Below are positions 1-13,251 of a stretch of 64,000 bases of DNA, in pieces. The notes under the pieces were generated by a model that saw only the letters and a list, made by a program, of their open reading frames with translations, was not told the origin of the DNA and did no database searches. This DNA is from Lytechinus variegatus (Eukaryota > Echinodermata > Echinoidea > Temnopleuroida > Toxopneustidae), in assembly GCF_018143015.1 (NCBI RefSeq), contig NC_054742.1, positions 55,251,195 through 55,315,194 on the forward strand, in the 5' to 3' direction. The position numbers and the translations under genes were made by a program. How positions within the stretch are numbered: the first letter of the stretch is position 1; each line of letters starts with the position of its first letter.

Positions 1-1164
1 GCATGGGTGATGAGGGTCACATCATCAAAGGGCTTTGAATTATTAAATGAAAAAGAACATCCCATTATCCAATCTCATGCATATGTTTAAACACAAAAAA
101 TGCTACATCAAAATAAGGATCATATGTATAGGGGTGTGGGTGACCACAAATGAAAAAAGCTGAAAATGCCAAAGCTCCCAAACTGTTTATTCAGACAAAT
201 AGCACAAAATGCTGAAATGGGCAAAAAAAAAACAATAGCTACAATCTGCTACCAAACCATCAAAATGTCTTACAAAATATGCTAGTTGATCAAGTTTGAA
301 TCTAGGATTCCCATCAAGACTGATCTGAAGGTCTGGAAAATCAATTACTGTAGAATGAACACTTTTCTCTCCTCCTCTCCCCTTTCTCTCTCATTTCCTC
401 CCTCTTTCTCTCTCTTTCTTTAATCTATCAAACGGCCACAGGTAACAGATATCCTATAATAAATTCCAACTAATGCACGTTTTAACCCTTAACGGTCGGA
501 AGGAGAGTCCTTACGGCCCCCCTGAACATTTCATGTGATGAACATGAAAAGCTCACGCCATAATGTTTCTTGCAATGTTTTCTTGCACAACTTTGAAACC
601 AAAGTTACGAAACATTTTGTGAGTACATGTCACATTCCAAATTGCTCAAAAACATGATCCAAAGTAAAAGTCCAATGCAAATTCTGTTTCTTGCCAAAAC
701 CTATAATTATTTTTTTAACTTTTACTGATTAAAATCAAATGAGAAACATATATGCTTGCTCAGAATAAAGCAGCATGGAAATAGGTATTCCATGAGATCA
801 ACCACACATAGACTGAAATCGGATCTGATATAAACACTGGTTTAAAGTTGTGTTTTAACTATGGCTAGCCAGGTGGGACATACATCTAACAGTATAGGTT
901 CATTGTATCAGGTAATTTGACTCTAAAATCATTCTTAGCCATCTGGGAAAAATTAATAATGTAATTGTCTTCACCATTATTAAAGAATTTGGGAAGAGCA
1001 CATTAAACTTATGAAAAATGCAATGTTAACAAATTTTGACATTTTTGGCTTACCATAATTTTAGCACAAAGTTAGACCATGGTCTATTAAGTTAAGCCTG
1101 ACTTAAGAATTACGAGACATTAAAGGGGAGGGGAACTTAAAAAAAGAGATTGATATTGACTTAC

Positions 1165-4100
1165 AATCTGCATGTTGTCAGCTGTCAAGACATGCTCAGT
1201 ACGGTAGGAGGGTTTCTTGGGAAGGAATGCAGGCTTTCTCCGAGTGCAGGGTACAACCATTTCATCTCGGGTCAGAGGGGTGTGTGATGAAGGAATGTCT
1301 AAGGGTCCAAAACAAGATGGAAAATAGGGCTTAGAAGTACCTATGGCAAATCTACTCAATAAAAGTGAGAAAAAAGTAATTCATTAACATAGTCGAGCTT
1401 GCTTCAGGATTACCCAAACAAAGTTCTATCCACTTCTTTTCTACATGTAGAATTTCACCAAAAATCCTGTTCTTTATTTTCATATTTAGACATGGAACAG
1501 AATAGACACCGTGCAGTATTCCTGATAAAATTTCACATGAGACCTTTCCCTTTTAAGCTACCTTAATAGCAAACTACACTTGTGTAAATAAAGATTATAT
1601 TTGTTATCCTCTTAGCTGGTTGGTTACTTTGTATATAACATTAGCTTAGAACCAGAGTAATTTATTTTATAGCTAGAGACACTACAATGTACTAAACACA
1701 CTTGATACCCTCCTACTACGAAATTGTTTTCTCGAAATGAAGAATAATGTATTCTTACTAAGACATGGGAAAATTATAAAAAAAACTCTCTATATCCATG
1801 TTCTTGTACAGTGAAAATTGATTATCTCCTACTTTGCAAGATTTATTACAAAATAATGGTGTTCACAGTTATTGAAACCCAATCAAAGTGTGTTTGAAAT
1901 GTCCCAAAGTTGCATATCTTAAGTCCTATTCCATCCCAACATCATTAAAAAAATATCAGATATAAAATAAGATATTTTTTTACAAATAATTCTCCAATTT
2001 TTCATTAGACAGTAGTATGCAAAGTTTTAGTAGTAGTATGCACATGAAAGAGCAGATGTCACTCACAAATTCAATATTTTTGGTTGTATATATAGCAAAG
2101 TTTAACATTGTCATGCAAAATTTGCTTAAACTTACCACTAAATGCATGGAGTTGTATATCACTAAACTTAATTTGGCCTTCATAACCATAGCAACAGAGC
2201 ATAACTGTGATGCTTTCTACTTGCTTCTCTGTTGCCAGCGTCTGATCAGGGGGAAAAAAAAAGAGGGAAAGTCAGCAATACACAAAAACACAAACTTATG
2301 GTGGAAATCAAAGAGATGTGTTTCAGAGAAGTATATTGTTACATAACAAAGATCGTCCCATCAGTAGGAGTCTCATTAACCAAGGACCAAACATAAAGAT
2401 ACAACTGAGGACATCTTATATCATTGTGAATTGAGTCTTCTTTTTTTTAACTGTACCCCAATATTCAAACTTTGGATGACCTGCAATAGACCGCACACAG
2501 AGGATGTCCTCAATGGGCTTGGTTTATTTTTGATGTTCTTGTGTAAGTCCTCGGTTGCCAGTGTGGGTACAAAAGGCGTAGATCCACAGTAGGAATTTCT
2601 TAATTTCTCTTCATCTGAGTAAAAACTGCAAGTCAACCCTATGTTATGGAATCATGAATGAAACTCCAAGGTACCATTTCATAAAGACTTGTTGTAATAA
2701 CAAATACCCAATTTCTATAACAAAATGTACTCTAAACCAATCTGATTAAAGTAACTAAGTAGCTTTAAGCTCTTATTTCAAATTTATTATGACAAGTTTT
2801 ATGAAACAGGCCCCAAATTTCCCTCATGCTGCGTGGAGATCACATAAATATTATGAGGCCAGAACGAAGGATATTTCAAAAAGACAACAACCAATTTGAA
2901 CAATAAACTAAAATCTTTGTTTGCTCATGACATCTTGAATAGCACTTTCTACAAATATGAGTATAACATTTTTCAACTTTTTCTACTCTGCTTAGGAAAG
3001 GAATTCTAGTTCATTTATTTACCTTATTTATTTTTGCTGGCAAATATGAATGTGTACCAGCAGGAAACTCTAATCTGAAAATTAAAAAAAGACAGGAAAA
3101 TGACACCAATGATGATACACATCAATCTGAAAATTTGACAGAAAGTTGACTTGAATTTATACACTGGTCTCCTTTGCTTTTCTAGTCTTCCTTGTCTAGT
3201 CCGGTAACCTCCATGTCCCCATTTTTGTAACATTCTTAATTTTTGTCCTCATCTATTTTCCCCGAGCTCAGCTATATTTTTCTTCCACTATTCATACCTG
3301 TCAATGATAACTTATTGGTTATTTAAGAAAGTATCCACAATAAGAATACAAATTCCTTCACATCCTTAAAAATAGTAAAGTGAAGAAATGTCTTTGGATC
3401 TCATTACTAATTCCAAATAGATGTTTGCCTATTTTGGTGACCTAAAAAGATCTTGGCTACTGACCACAATATCATGATGAAAATAATCATGCATGTTGCC
3501 TGTACCATCTCTAACACTGTAACTTTATTGTAACTTTATTTTAACACCAAACAATGCCATTTCTTTAATTATCCTAATTTATTCATTATTTGTGTTTTTC
3601 TGGAGGGGGTGGGTTTGCTTTCAATCTATGAATAATGATTTAAATATGCTATTTTTTAAATACAATTCAACTCTAAATACAATACTATTCAACTCTAAAT
3701 ACAATTCAACTCTAAACACAATTTGCAGTTTCAAGATAATTTTTCTTGGCATATTTTTCGTTTATTCTTTTTCTTATGTATTTCTTTTTTTATCAATCCT
3801 TTCAATTTTTATTTATTTTCTTCATCACAAAGTCAGTCTGGACTTCATCTTGTCACATTTTGTAATTATCAATGTTTTAAACCTGAAAATATTTCAGACA
3901 CTCACCTTAGTCTCTCTGTAGTATCGTCAGTATATTTCAACAAAGCTATTGCACTATATGTTGCTGCTCCCCCCTGACAAGAAGAAATGAGGCAAAGATC
4001 CTGAATACAATGAGATCTAACATCAAAATCACTACCAATACCCACAGTGATAAACTCAATAAACATTGACCGCATAGATCACATGGTTGCCATTCAAAAG

Positions 4101-7100
4101 GTGATCTCACTTGGTATCACACCCACACTGATCCGCTGGATAGCTGATTTTCTTGCAGAATGGACTCAGTGTGTTCGGTACAGGGGCGTTAAGTCAGAGT
4201 GGGTGACCCTTGATGCAGGAGTACCTCAAGGAACTAAACTTGGACCCATTGTGTTCCTAATCGTTATCAATAATGCCCTACATGACAGTGATAATGCATA
4301 TTGGAAATATAGTGATGATGTGACCGTGGTTGATACAAGATTAATGCAGGAGATCAACCAGATGTCTTGGAAAGGACACTTCACAATTTTGTTGAATGGT
4401 CCACATCTAAAGGAATGTCTCTAAATCCTGCCAAATGTGAAAGTATGCAGGTGTGCTTTATGAAAAAGCCACCCGAACCAGCGTTACTTGCAATACACGG
4501 CCAGCCATTGAAGCAATCTGTGTCTGTCAAATTACTGGGAGTTCATATTTGTAGTGATTTGAAGTGGAATGATCATGTTGACTTCGTGATAAAATGTGCC
4601 AATGGAAGGATACATATTATTAGGATCCTAAAAGGACACGGATTGCCAACTGAGGACCTTTGTAATGGGCTTCCTCAGGCCCCTATTAGAGTACGCCTGC
4701 CCAGTGTGGAATGGAGAACTAAACAAGTGAGTCGTCTAGAGAGGGTGCAGAAAAGATCCCTCAAAATAATCTTGGGACCCAATTTCCAGTCGTATGATTC
4801 TGCTCTGAATATGTTGGACCTCCCCTCTCTTGCAGACAGAAGAAAGGCACTGTGTTTGACTTTTGCCTAAAGACTAATTTCAAATGACAGGGTACCTTAT
4901 CTTATACCCCCTCCTAAGAACACCAGAACTTTGCGCAAATCAAACACAAGAGAACAATTAAAATGTAGAACTAATAGATTTCGGAACAGTCCCATCCCTT
5001 ACTTGATCAACCTCCTTAATTCTCAATCATGACTTAATAATTAACCCACATCTACAGTATGATATTTCTCTGTTGCTCTTGTCAATTTTTTTTTTTTTTT
5101 AATCATTAGTATGTCACATTATTTGTATAATACGTACTCTATTTCTACTTGCAATTATGAACATTAGTCAATTATTTTCACCACTTGTATACAATCAGTA
5201 TGTTTTTAAGTATTGTAGATGACATAAATATGCTGTTTGACATACTTATAGAATTAGCCAATTTATATATAATCAAATATCATTTAAAAATATATGATCT
5301 TCGAAAATCAGGTATTATTGTATTACACAAGGATTGAAATTTATTTTAAAGGTAATTTTTCTTCCGCATATATACATGTGCAGATATAAATCCATAACTC
5401 TTAAATTTGACACTTTTATTCCAATATACTTACTAATTGATGGACTTGTATGATCCCTATGTTGTATTCCTTTCCCTTCCTTGCAACTCTTTTCTTCCTG
5501 TTGTTTGTCTTCTCTATCCATATTTCTCCCTCTCTTTTTTATCCATCTCTCTTCCTCTCTTTCTTTGAAATGTTGAATTGTAAATACTACTGCTTTTTTC
5601 TTAATGTAGAAGAACTATACACGGCAAATGATAATCTGGACCACCATACCAATATGTGTTAAGGATAATATTTTACTTTCAAATTCTTCTAACTTTGTTT
5701 ATTCTTACGTACAGCCTTACAACTTCATTTTTTACCTCTTTCATAATGTTTGTACCTTCTTTTCTTCTGACTTTCTGCTCCACTTCTTCCCTTCACTCCC
5801 CCCCCCCCCCCCCTCTCTCTATCTGCCTAGACCCCCTTCCCACCTCTCTCTCTCTCTTACCTTTCCAAAATTCCACAACACAAGTAGTTTTCAATACCAT
5901 ACTTTATCTGTATTATTTATTTTGTAATTATCTGTGTTATTGTTTGAATATTTTTGTGTCTTTATTACCTTGTGAATACATCACAATTCGGCCTTAGCCC
6001 GCGATGATGTCTTGATCTTTATTAATAAACCATTTATCTATCTATCTATCTATCTACATTGCTGATTTGAAATATTATATTTTTTACTTGTACTCCTAGT
6101 TTGCTTGTTGTATGTCTGCAAATGGGAGGCCAAGGGTGCGACACTTGTACTATCACACACTCTCAATCCAAAATTTACGTCCAAAATGAGGGGGAGGGCT
6201 GAACGTTCGACTTTCATATCATCACACGCGTACCACACAAAATTTACTATTGCGCAGTTGAGTTGCATCAAAATACCATTCAATTCACTGCGCTTTAAAT
6301 GCAGACCTACGCATAGTGCCTTCTGGATAAAATGTCCAAGTTCTGCTTCTGCAGACATGATGCACGCATGGATCTCTGAGATATTTTGCTTTCAATAATC
6401 ATGTTTCAAGGTAGAAAAAACTCAATTAGTGTTCCTGTTTTTCCCTACCTTCTGATGTGCTGTACAATAGCGAATATTTGTGCAATGGCATGAGACTTTG
6501 CATTTGATGTAAGAAAAGCCCTCTAATCAACTTGGCTATACATCTCCTTGAATACAGTATTATCTTCGTTGAGCTCGTCAAGATTTAAAAATTAAAGTTT
6601 TCATGAAGTTTTCCCAGAGAGTGCTCCTTTCAGATTTTCTTTTAATACAAAACTTTATAGAACTTGATTTGTGCAGTTGAAAAACCATAAATAAGTATCT
6701 TACTGCGAATACAAGTACACAGATGGTAGATGAACTGTGAAATTTTGTAATTCAAAGATCAAATAATATATAACAAGTATGAATATTGCTATGTTCTTTT
6801 AAATGTTCTTTTGCACTTGGAGAGTAGAATTTACTGCCTAATGTTTTTATAGGTGGGTGTGTATGTGATGATGTGTTCTTTTTAACTTGTGGCAGTAAAC
6901 ACATTTCTGATGATCCTACCACATCAGCAAAGGCAATCCAATATAAACAGAAAGATGACGACCCATTATGGGAGCCACCCCCACACAAAAGGCCAAGTAA
7001 AAGCTTGAAGTTTCTTTTTTCTGCAGCTCTGGAAGGACAAGAATTGCAGAAAAGAGTGGCTAGATACTGCAGGGAAAACAGGAAAAAGAAGGGGAAAAGA

Positions 7101-9426
7101 GGAACATACCTGGCAGTGATAAACAAGGTGTACCAACCTAATTAGGAAAAATTCCAACAAATCAATAGAAAAAAGTTTCTGGGCAAGTGTCATCACTTGA
7201 ACCACAAAAAAATATTCTCGAATTTATTTCTATCTTTGTTTAATAGACAAACAGCATCTTACATTTGAAGACCCTTTTCACAGTTTTGGTAAATGGCCAC
7301 GAAGCACATGAAATACATGGAGTCTAGGATTTACTGGGTTGGAAGACTGACAGAATTGTTTGCCGATTCGAAGTTGAGTCCTTCACCAAAATTGAGCTAA
7401 TACATATTAACAGGCTAGTGCCACAAACCCAGCATGATAGAGCATTGTCTTTGCTGAGCTGACTAAGATTTAACAATTCAACTTTTTAAGAAGTTTTCCT
7501 AGGCTCTGCTCAGTGGGGCTGATCATATATTAGGGCAGAGAACAGGCAACAGACTTCTTGCCCAAGTTAAACAGCTTGAACGTTCACAGTGCGATAACAT
7601 CTTTAACTCTTTAGCAATTATTTAGTGACCTTGTCTCTGGCCAAAGAAAATAGAGGCAAACCTCAGAAAAGGCATAGACGGACTGCATCAGATGATTTCA
7701 TGAAAAAATAGTGAACGTCTTTTATCAAAAAATAATTACACAAAGTATATGGAATCCACAATTTGCTGAGTCGGAGGACTGACAAAGTTATTTACTGAAG
7801 ATGAGTCCTTCAACAAATTTAAATAACATCCTGGTGCCATAATTAACAAGTATCAAGCTGACCAATGTGAAGAGAAGTTTTGATTGAAAGCTTTTCACAA
7901 CACAAGAAAAGCATACACAGCAGATCAGAGACTGTGTTGATTCAAGATTCTTAGACTTCAACTTGCAACTTTTTCAAGCATTCAAGGTATTGGACACAAA
8001 TACCTGGCCAAGAGAGAAGTCCTATCTTGATCAGTTTACAAAGAGTTTGGCCCAGTGGTTGAGAATCTCAAGGGTTTGATTCATGAAGTCCAGCCATAGT
8101 CCATCCAGAGTTAACAGAACTCATTCGATGTTTAGAGAATATTTGTGAGGGTTTGCACCTGCAAAATGCAAGTATCTAACCTTAGTCTATTCATCAGGGT
8201 CATTCTCATCCGTAATGGTGATATATGTATTTTTTATCATTATTATTATTATGGATATATTCCTTAAACTGCTTGTGCACTGTGAAAGCTAGCCATGCTA
8301 ATGCCAGGGTAATCAATATCCAAGTCCTTTGAAAGTGTATAGAGATGTTAAATGGTACACGATATGTGCTATACAAGAAACTAAATATCTATAATCATTT
8401 CTTTCACCTCATGCGCATATCTCGTGCCATTACACTCATGCATATTCGCCACTTTCATATATTGACAGGGCAAAATCTAGCTAAAGATATAACAAATTAT
8501 TTTAAAAAAGATAAACATATATTTGGATAACATTAATGGCTTAAATCAAGCTATGGCAATCCAAGGCCATCCAAGGCCATGGCTTTTGATGCCTTGTTGA
8601 TTGAGCTCACTGCCCCTCTCATTGGCCTGGGATACTCTTTTCACCTTCTCATTTGTGCTGGAATAAAAATTGGCCTGATGGAAAATTGGCCTCGCCCTAA
8701 AAATATTGAATATATGACTTGTCAAGATTTCATGTGTGCACAGATGGAGCCCAATATTACACGCAAATTATAGAAAATGTTTTTTTATATACTACATGTA
8801 CATGTAGGAGAATTAGAATGAGGAAATGATCGCTACTCACAGATTCTGGGAATCTCTTTAAATTAGTTGATGCACTCTGAGCTGAGAAATGAAGTCTTTT
8901 TAACCTGACATGTGGATTAACCTGCCAAAAGAAAAGAAACCATATAACTAATTTCATCTTTTATTAATCAATTTTGATTTGTCAATTCACTTTTCATCTG
9001 ATTCATTGTTTTACAAATTACAATATGGATTTACATTACTAGTATTACTCATTGCCTGATTGTTCATTCATTCATTCATGTTCGTAATCATATCTTCCTA
9101 ATGTAATACAAATTATAATTGACACTAAATTGAACAAATGTATGGGACTTAATTTCAAGTGAAATCTCAATATCCACTCAGTTTCACGGAAAACAAAAAT
9201 GGGACCATCTGATCCCTTTCATGTCAGACGAGCGATGTATTAGAAAAGACAATGGAAATTATGAATGCAGGGCCCGCTGGAAGATTGGCTAATAGCTGAA
9301 GTTGCTACCTTGCGCAAACAAGAGTTTATCATCATAAGTACAATAAGCATTGTCATTATCATCATCAGCAGCATCAGCATCATCATCTTCATCATCATCA
9401 TCATCATCATCACCACCATCATCACC

Positions 9427-9475
<49 letters not shown>

Positions 9476-12400
9476 CCATCATCTTCATCATCATCATCAT
9501 CATCATCACCACAATCAGCAGCAGCAGCATCATCATCTTCATCATCATTATCTTCATCATCATCATCATCATCATATCTTCAGCATCATCATCATCAGTA
9601 GCAGCATCATTATCTTCATCATCATCATCATCATCATCAAACACTAATGGTAATAATAAATTTCAACGATAAATATTGAACAATTTATGACTTACAGGCA
9701 AGAATTGGTAGATGGACCTCACACTGTCTGGGCTGCATCCTACTTTAAGAACCTGCCATGTTTAATGTATGGAATAGAGTAGAAACCAGAATTAAATCTA
9801 AACACCTAAACAATGTGCCAGTAAAACCTTTTAATGTCAATAATTAAAACTTATGGAGAAAAAATATGTATTAACCTTTTCCATGTGTAGATGGTCTTGA
9901 GACATGTTTTGTTCACATACTAGATCAATATTGCATGTAGATTCCTCTTAAGATCATACTAATGCTGATAATCATGTGCATATTTAACTTCATAAATAAA
10001 TTATATTAAGTACACTAGCAGATATCTTTGATGCAAATTAGAGTATATCTGGGTCGGTACCTTAATTGAAACTATTAAAAACTCATTTAAGAAGAAAGTC
10101 AGGAAAAAATCTACATAGCAACAGGAGTGTGTCATGAAGCATATCTTGACAGCAATTTTCACTAATTTGCTATGAGCCAATCAGATGCAAGGATTTCAGT
10201 AGATTCATTGTTCCAAGAAATGTATCCTTGATGTATTAAAACAAAATCATGTGAAGTCAAACTTCCCCAGGAATCATATATTTTAAAAGCAATAGCATAG
10301 CCATAGGCCTACCTGTCAAGTGCCAACCATGTAGTCCCAAAATAGAAATTTTAAGAAACAGGAATTTGACTTAAACTTTCCTATTCAACAGGCCTATTAC
10401 AGATTTTTTTTTCACAGAAATAGGAACCTAAGCTAAACTTACTAAGGTAAACTGAACATAGCAAGTTTCTTTTCCCCAAAATAGAACTTCCTATTTTTTT
10501 ATGAACAGGAAATTCTTAAATTTCCTCTTTATACTAATAGACTGTGGGATGGACAAGGAAAATGTCTCTAGTTTTTCATTTCCGTGGGGCGGCAAATGCA
10601 ACCACGGTCCTTGGACATGATAATATGTAAAATATTATGAGTGAATACATGCAACATGTTGCCATCGCTAAATTCTGCTCCTGACCTCAAAATTAAAATA
10701 ATAATAAGCGAAATCGTACCATTGATTCGACTAGAAATTCCGCCATTTACCCCCATGTGTTAAGAACTCCCACGAACGCGCGCAAGCGTGTACAATGCAT
10801 GTAGCCTCGTTCGCGTTTATTTTTTATTCGTTGTAGAATATACGATGGCGGATAAGTTGTCGTCGTCTTCGTCGTGTTTTGACAGCGAAAATGACGATTT
10901 ACCAATAGCAAATGTATGCTACATGCACGTCTTACCCAATGAAAGAGGGCCAGTAAATTTCTTCAAGTAAAGAGCTAGAACAAATTTAAGCCTTTGCTGC
11001 ATTCCTTGGTGTAGACTACCTGGGACTTCAGAATAAAACTAGTTATTCGTGCAGCAGAGAAGTTTGCGATTGACTTGCATGAAGCCCGGCCTAGCAGTGG
11101 CCTAACAGGGGCCGGGGGCAAGCTGCCCCCTGGCGGAGTTCACCGGGAAATAAAAAAAGGGAAAAGAAGAAAAGGGGAGAAAGAAAGGGAAAAAAGAGGA
11201 AAGGGAGAAGGGAACTAAGAAAAGACATAAAAAGTGAAAACTGGAAAAGGAAAGAAAGAAGAACAGTAAGGCTGTCATGAAAAAGTGATTTATTTTTAAA
11301 AAATCGACTCGAGGTGTGCCCCCTCTTTTGAAAGTAACGCGGTACATCTATATTTATTTTGATCCATTCGGATCTTGCTGAAATGCTGGTCGGGCTGCAT
11401 GCAAGTCAATCACAAACAGCTCTGCTGCACGAATAGCTATTTTTATTCTGAAGTCCCAGGTAGTCTACACCAACGAATCCAGCAAAGGCTTAAATTTGTT
11501 CTAGCGCTTTACTTGAAGAAATTTACTGGCCCTCTTTCCTTGGGTAAGACGTGCATGTAGCATACATTTGCTATTGGTAAATCGTCATTTTCGCTGTCAA
11601 AACACGACGAAGACGACGACAACTTATCCGCCATCGTATATTCTACAACGAATAAAAAATAAACGCGAACGAGGCTACATGCATTGTACACGCTTGCGCG
11701 CGTTCGCGGGAGTCCTTAACACATGGGGTGAATGGCGGAATTTCCAGTCGAATCAATGGTACGATTTCGCTTATTATTATTTTAATTTTGAGGTCAGGAG
11801 CAGAATTTAGCTATGGCAACATGTTGCATGTATTCACCCATAATATTTTACATATTATCATGTCCAAGGACCGTGGTTGCATTTGCCGCCCCACGGAAAG
11901 TCACAATTTTAGCGACCATCCCACAGTCTACTAAGGATTTTTTTTTCACAGAAAGAGGGACAAAATATGACTTAAAATGGCAATGTAGGCCTACTTCTCT
12001 TTCAAAAATAGGAATAGTGCTATTTAACAGGAAAACTTGGCAGGAACAGTACCTTTGCACAAAGTCCTCTTCTCCCGGCATCACAGTCCACTTCATAATC
12101 CCACCTTGCGTGAGACATCCACCAACCATCAATTCTGATCTCTGACGATTCAATGATCCGACTCGATAACAAGTTTGTTGACCTTTCCTGCAGGTCGCCC
12201 AGGTCACCAAAGTCATCCTGGTCTTCAGTATCATACTTTTGGTCCTGTCTGCTCTCAAATAGATCTTTGTACACTCTTGAGAATTCAATCAGACATTATG
12301 CACATTGGCAGTTAGTGATTGTACTGAACATTCATACTTGCTCATGCATAATTTTGATTGGGAAGATGAATGGATGGATGGATGAATTAATTCATGAATA

Positions 12401-13251
12401 AATGAAAGGATGGATGGATAGACGAATGAATACATTTATGCATGATGGATGAGTGAATGAATGAATGTTAATTCATTCATAATCAAACTAACTAGATGCT
12501 GGTAATAAGAATGTCCACATGAGTTTTATGTACACATAAATGGTTAAATGAATTTAATAATAAAAATATATGTTATTGAATAGGTTTAAAAATCTGTTAT
12601 CATCTACTGAACATCCGATTCTAAATTCTATTGATTATACTATGATTGGCAAAAACTATTTTATAACAAATGATGATGAATTAAAATTCCACTTTTAGAA
12701 ATTCAATTCTTCCCTTTCGATCAATACTACTACTACTTCGGTCTCAATCACCTTTTTTTCTTTCTTTTTAAAATCAGATTCCAATGTAAAGTCAAGTTAC
12801 TTGGTGGGCAAGTTTATTTTTCTTAAGTTCTCTAAAAAATAATCCAAGCAATAACATTTAAATCATCTACTGCAACTGTACACTACCCAACTGCAGTTCG
12901 ACCTCCATCCACCACCTGTAATTAGATGCACCGCCCATCACCAGGCAGGCATCCATCTCCACTATACTACACACAACTTCATTCAATGCGAGCACATGCA
13001 CAGATGGCATTATCATCATCATCGATTCATCATCCAATAATCACACAGACACCCCCTTCAAACCATTTACCTTTAGTGAGCTCAACTTACCTTCCATTAT
13101 TCTCCTTGTCTAAAATAGACACAACATTCATGTACATAAGCACTAAAGATACTGTTAAAGTGATAAACAAGCACCATATCACTCTTTTGACATGAATACG
13201 ACGAAAATAAAGATAAGCAAGTCCTGTTTTGGTATCCGTGGACGAAGCCAT
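1165..13251 (-). CDS. Type II membrane protein with jelly-roll-like lumenal domain, 5' part (8 exons, runs off left edge)
   Basis: Eight exons join in one frame: 13251-13091, 12275-12053, 9752-9696, 8921-8841, 3973-3906, 3074-3023, 2241-2136, 1298-1165 (882 nt, 294 codons). All borders are AG/GT and junction phases agree (2,0,0,0,2,0,1,0). Seen: the ATG at 13251 opens MASSTDTK, a basic stretch (RR..KR, residues 17-23), then one hydrophobic segment at about 24-44, which is type II topology. An acidic stalk follows (DTEDQDDFGDLGDL), then from about residue 85 a beta-rich region with WWMSHARWDYE, KVGCSPDSVRSIYQFLP, LHFSAQS, TYSAIALLKY, RLEFPAGTH and CCYGYEGQIKFSDIQL. Inference: this rhythm resembles a galactose-binding or carbohydrate-binding (CBM-like) jelly roll, so the protein may be a Golgi or cell-surface glycan-active enzyme whose catalytic part lies left of base 1165. 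I do not recognise the family. Exon joining is supported only by splice sites and phase. Confidence 0.72.
2667..2815. mobile_element. Small terminal-inverted-repeat MITE
   Basis: The left end 'ccatttcataaagacttgtt' is mirrored by 'acaagttttatgaaacaggc' at the right. The unit is about 150 bp, AT-rich, with no coding capacity. A truncated relative lies at 17190-17290. It sits in an intron of the left-edge membrane-protein gene. Confidence 0.55.
3990..5040 (+). mobile_element. Degenerate non-LTR retrotransposon reverse-transcriptase fragment
   Basis: Translated pieces at 4047-4424 and 4367-4870 overlap in different frames, so there is a frameshift near 4370-4420. Together they cover the middle and thumb of a non-LTR RT: IRWIADFLAEWTQCVRY, then GVPQGTKLGPIVFLI, then YSDDVTVV where YADD/FADD is usual, then LLGVHICSDLKWNDHVD. 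The C-terminal part has the typical LERVQKRSLKIILG and DLPSLADRRKALCLTFA blocks, and the tail NRFRNSPIPYLINLLN near 4975-5020 is also recognisable. This pattern is known from CR1/L2-type elements. The 5' half (endonuclease) is absent. It is a dead copy in an intron, and its left edge lies only about 20-70 bp from the 3973-3906 exon of the opposite-strand gene. Confidence 0.85.
5041..6892. other. Intronic AT-rich and pyrimidine-rich sequence
   Basis: No exon is supported here. The stretch holds a C-run at about 5794-5812, pyrimidine-rich low-complexity sequence at 5460-5860, and a LINE-like 3' end near 5985-6056 ('taataaaccatttatc' followed by an ATCT repeat). The remainder is unremarkable. 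Confidence 0.5.
6893..7145 (+). pseudogene. Open frame of unknown origin inside an intron, possible mobile-element relic
   Basis: An open plus-strand frame reads KHISDDPTTSAKAIQYKQ, then LWEPPPHKRPSKSLKFLF, a charged stretch and CRENRKKKGKRGTYL, ending at TAA (7143-7145). A splice-acceptor-like 'cttgtggcag' precedes it at 6883-6892 and 'aag/gtgtac' could be a donor near 7129. The composition is protein-like (Trp, His, Cys, charged clusters) and the antisense frame is not better. I recognise no family. It lies in the opposite-strand gene's large intron, so a transposon relic or small nested gene are both possible. A degenerate direct repeat follows, with similar text at about 7318-7400 and 7748-7825. 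Confidence 0.25.
8260..8400 (+). repeat. 3' fragment of tRNA-derived SINE
   Basis: 'agccatgctaatgccagggt' followed by 'gtgctatacaagaaac' matches the 3' half of the full SINE copy at 18209-18485 ('agccatgctaatgcgggggt'). The tRNA-like head is missing. Confidence 0.5.
9350..9644. repeat. ATC/CATCAC trinucleotide microsatellite
   Basis: About 295 bp of almost pure ATC with interspersed ACC, AGC and TTC units. It lies in an intron about 50 bp from the 9752-9696 exon. All six frames are open over most of it, which explains the long Ser-, Ile- or Met/Asp-only reading frames; these are not genes. Confidence 0.97.
10538..11934. mobile_element. 1.4-kb element with two about 550-bp inverted arms
   Basis: The left arm (about 10538-11091) and right arm (about 11385-11934) are near-identical reverse complements from the outer 'tagactgtgggatgg' to the inner 'cccggcc' / 'gtcggg'. 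The roughly 290-bp centre is purine-rich and contains 'ggggccgggggcaagctgcc'. Each arm carries the same 60-codon frame (10788-10970 plus, 11509-11691 minus) with a single amino-acid difference, beginning MYNACSLVRVYFLF and containing MADKLSSSSSCFDSENDD. No obvious transposase is present. It could be a foldback-type transposon or an inverted duplication of a promoter plus first exon. It lies in the intron between the 12053 and 9752 exon edges of the left-edge gene. Confidence 0.85.
12366..12475. repeat. GGAT/GAAT tetranucleotide microsatellite
   Basis: Degenerate ATGG and ATGA repeats within the first intron region of the minus-strand membrane-protein gene. Confidence 0.8.

Noticed and set aside
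2481..2614. Possible minus-strand exon (DEEKLRNSYCGSTPFVPTL...)
   Set aside because: It needs a phase-1 start, while the upstream exon 3074-3023 ends in phase 0, and its donor 'cag/gtcatc' is weak. Exon 3074-3023 joins 2241-2136 directly and gives a coherent domain.
9240..9672. Long Met/Asp-, Ile- or Ser-rich reading frames
   Set aside because: These are pure translations of the ATC microsatellite in different frames.
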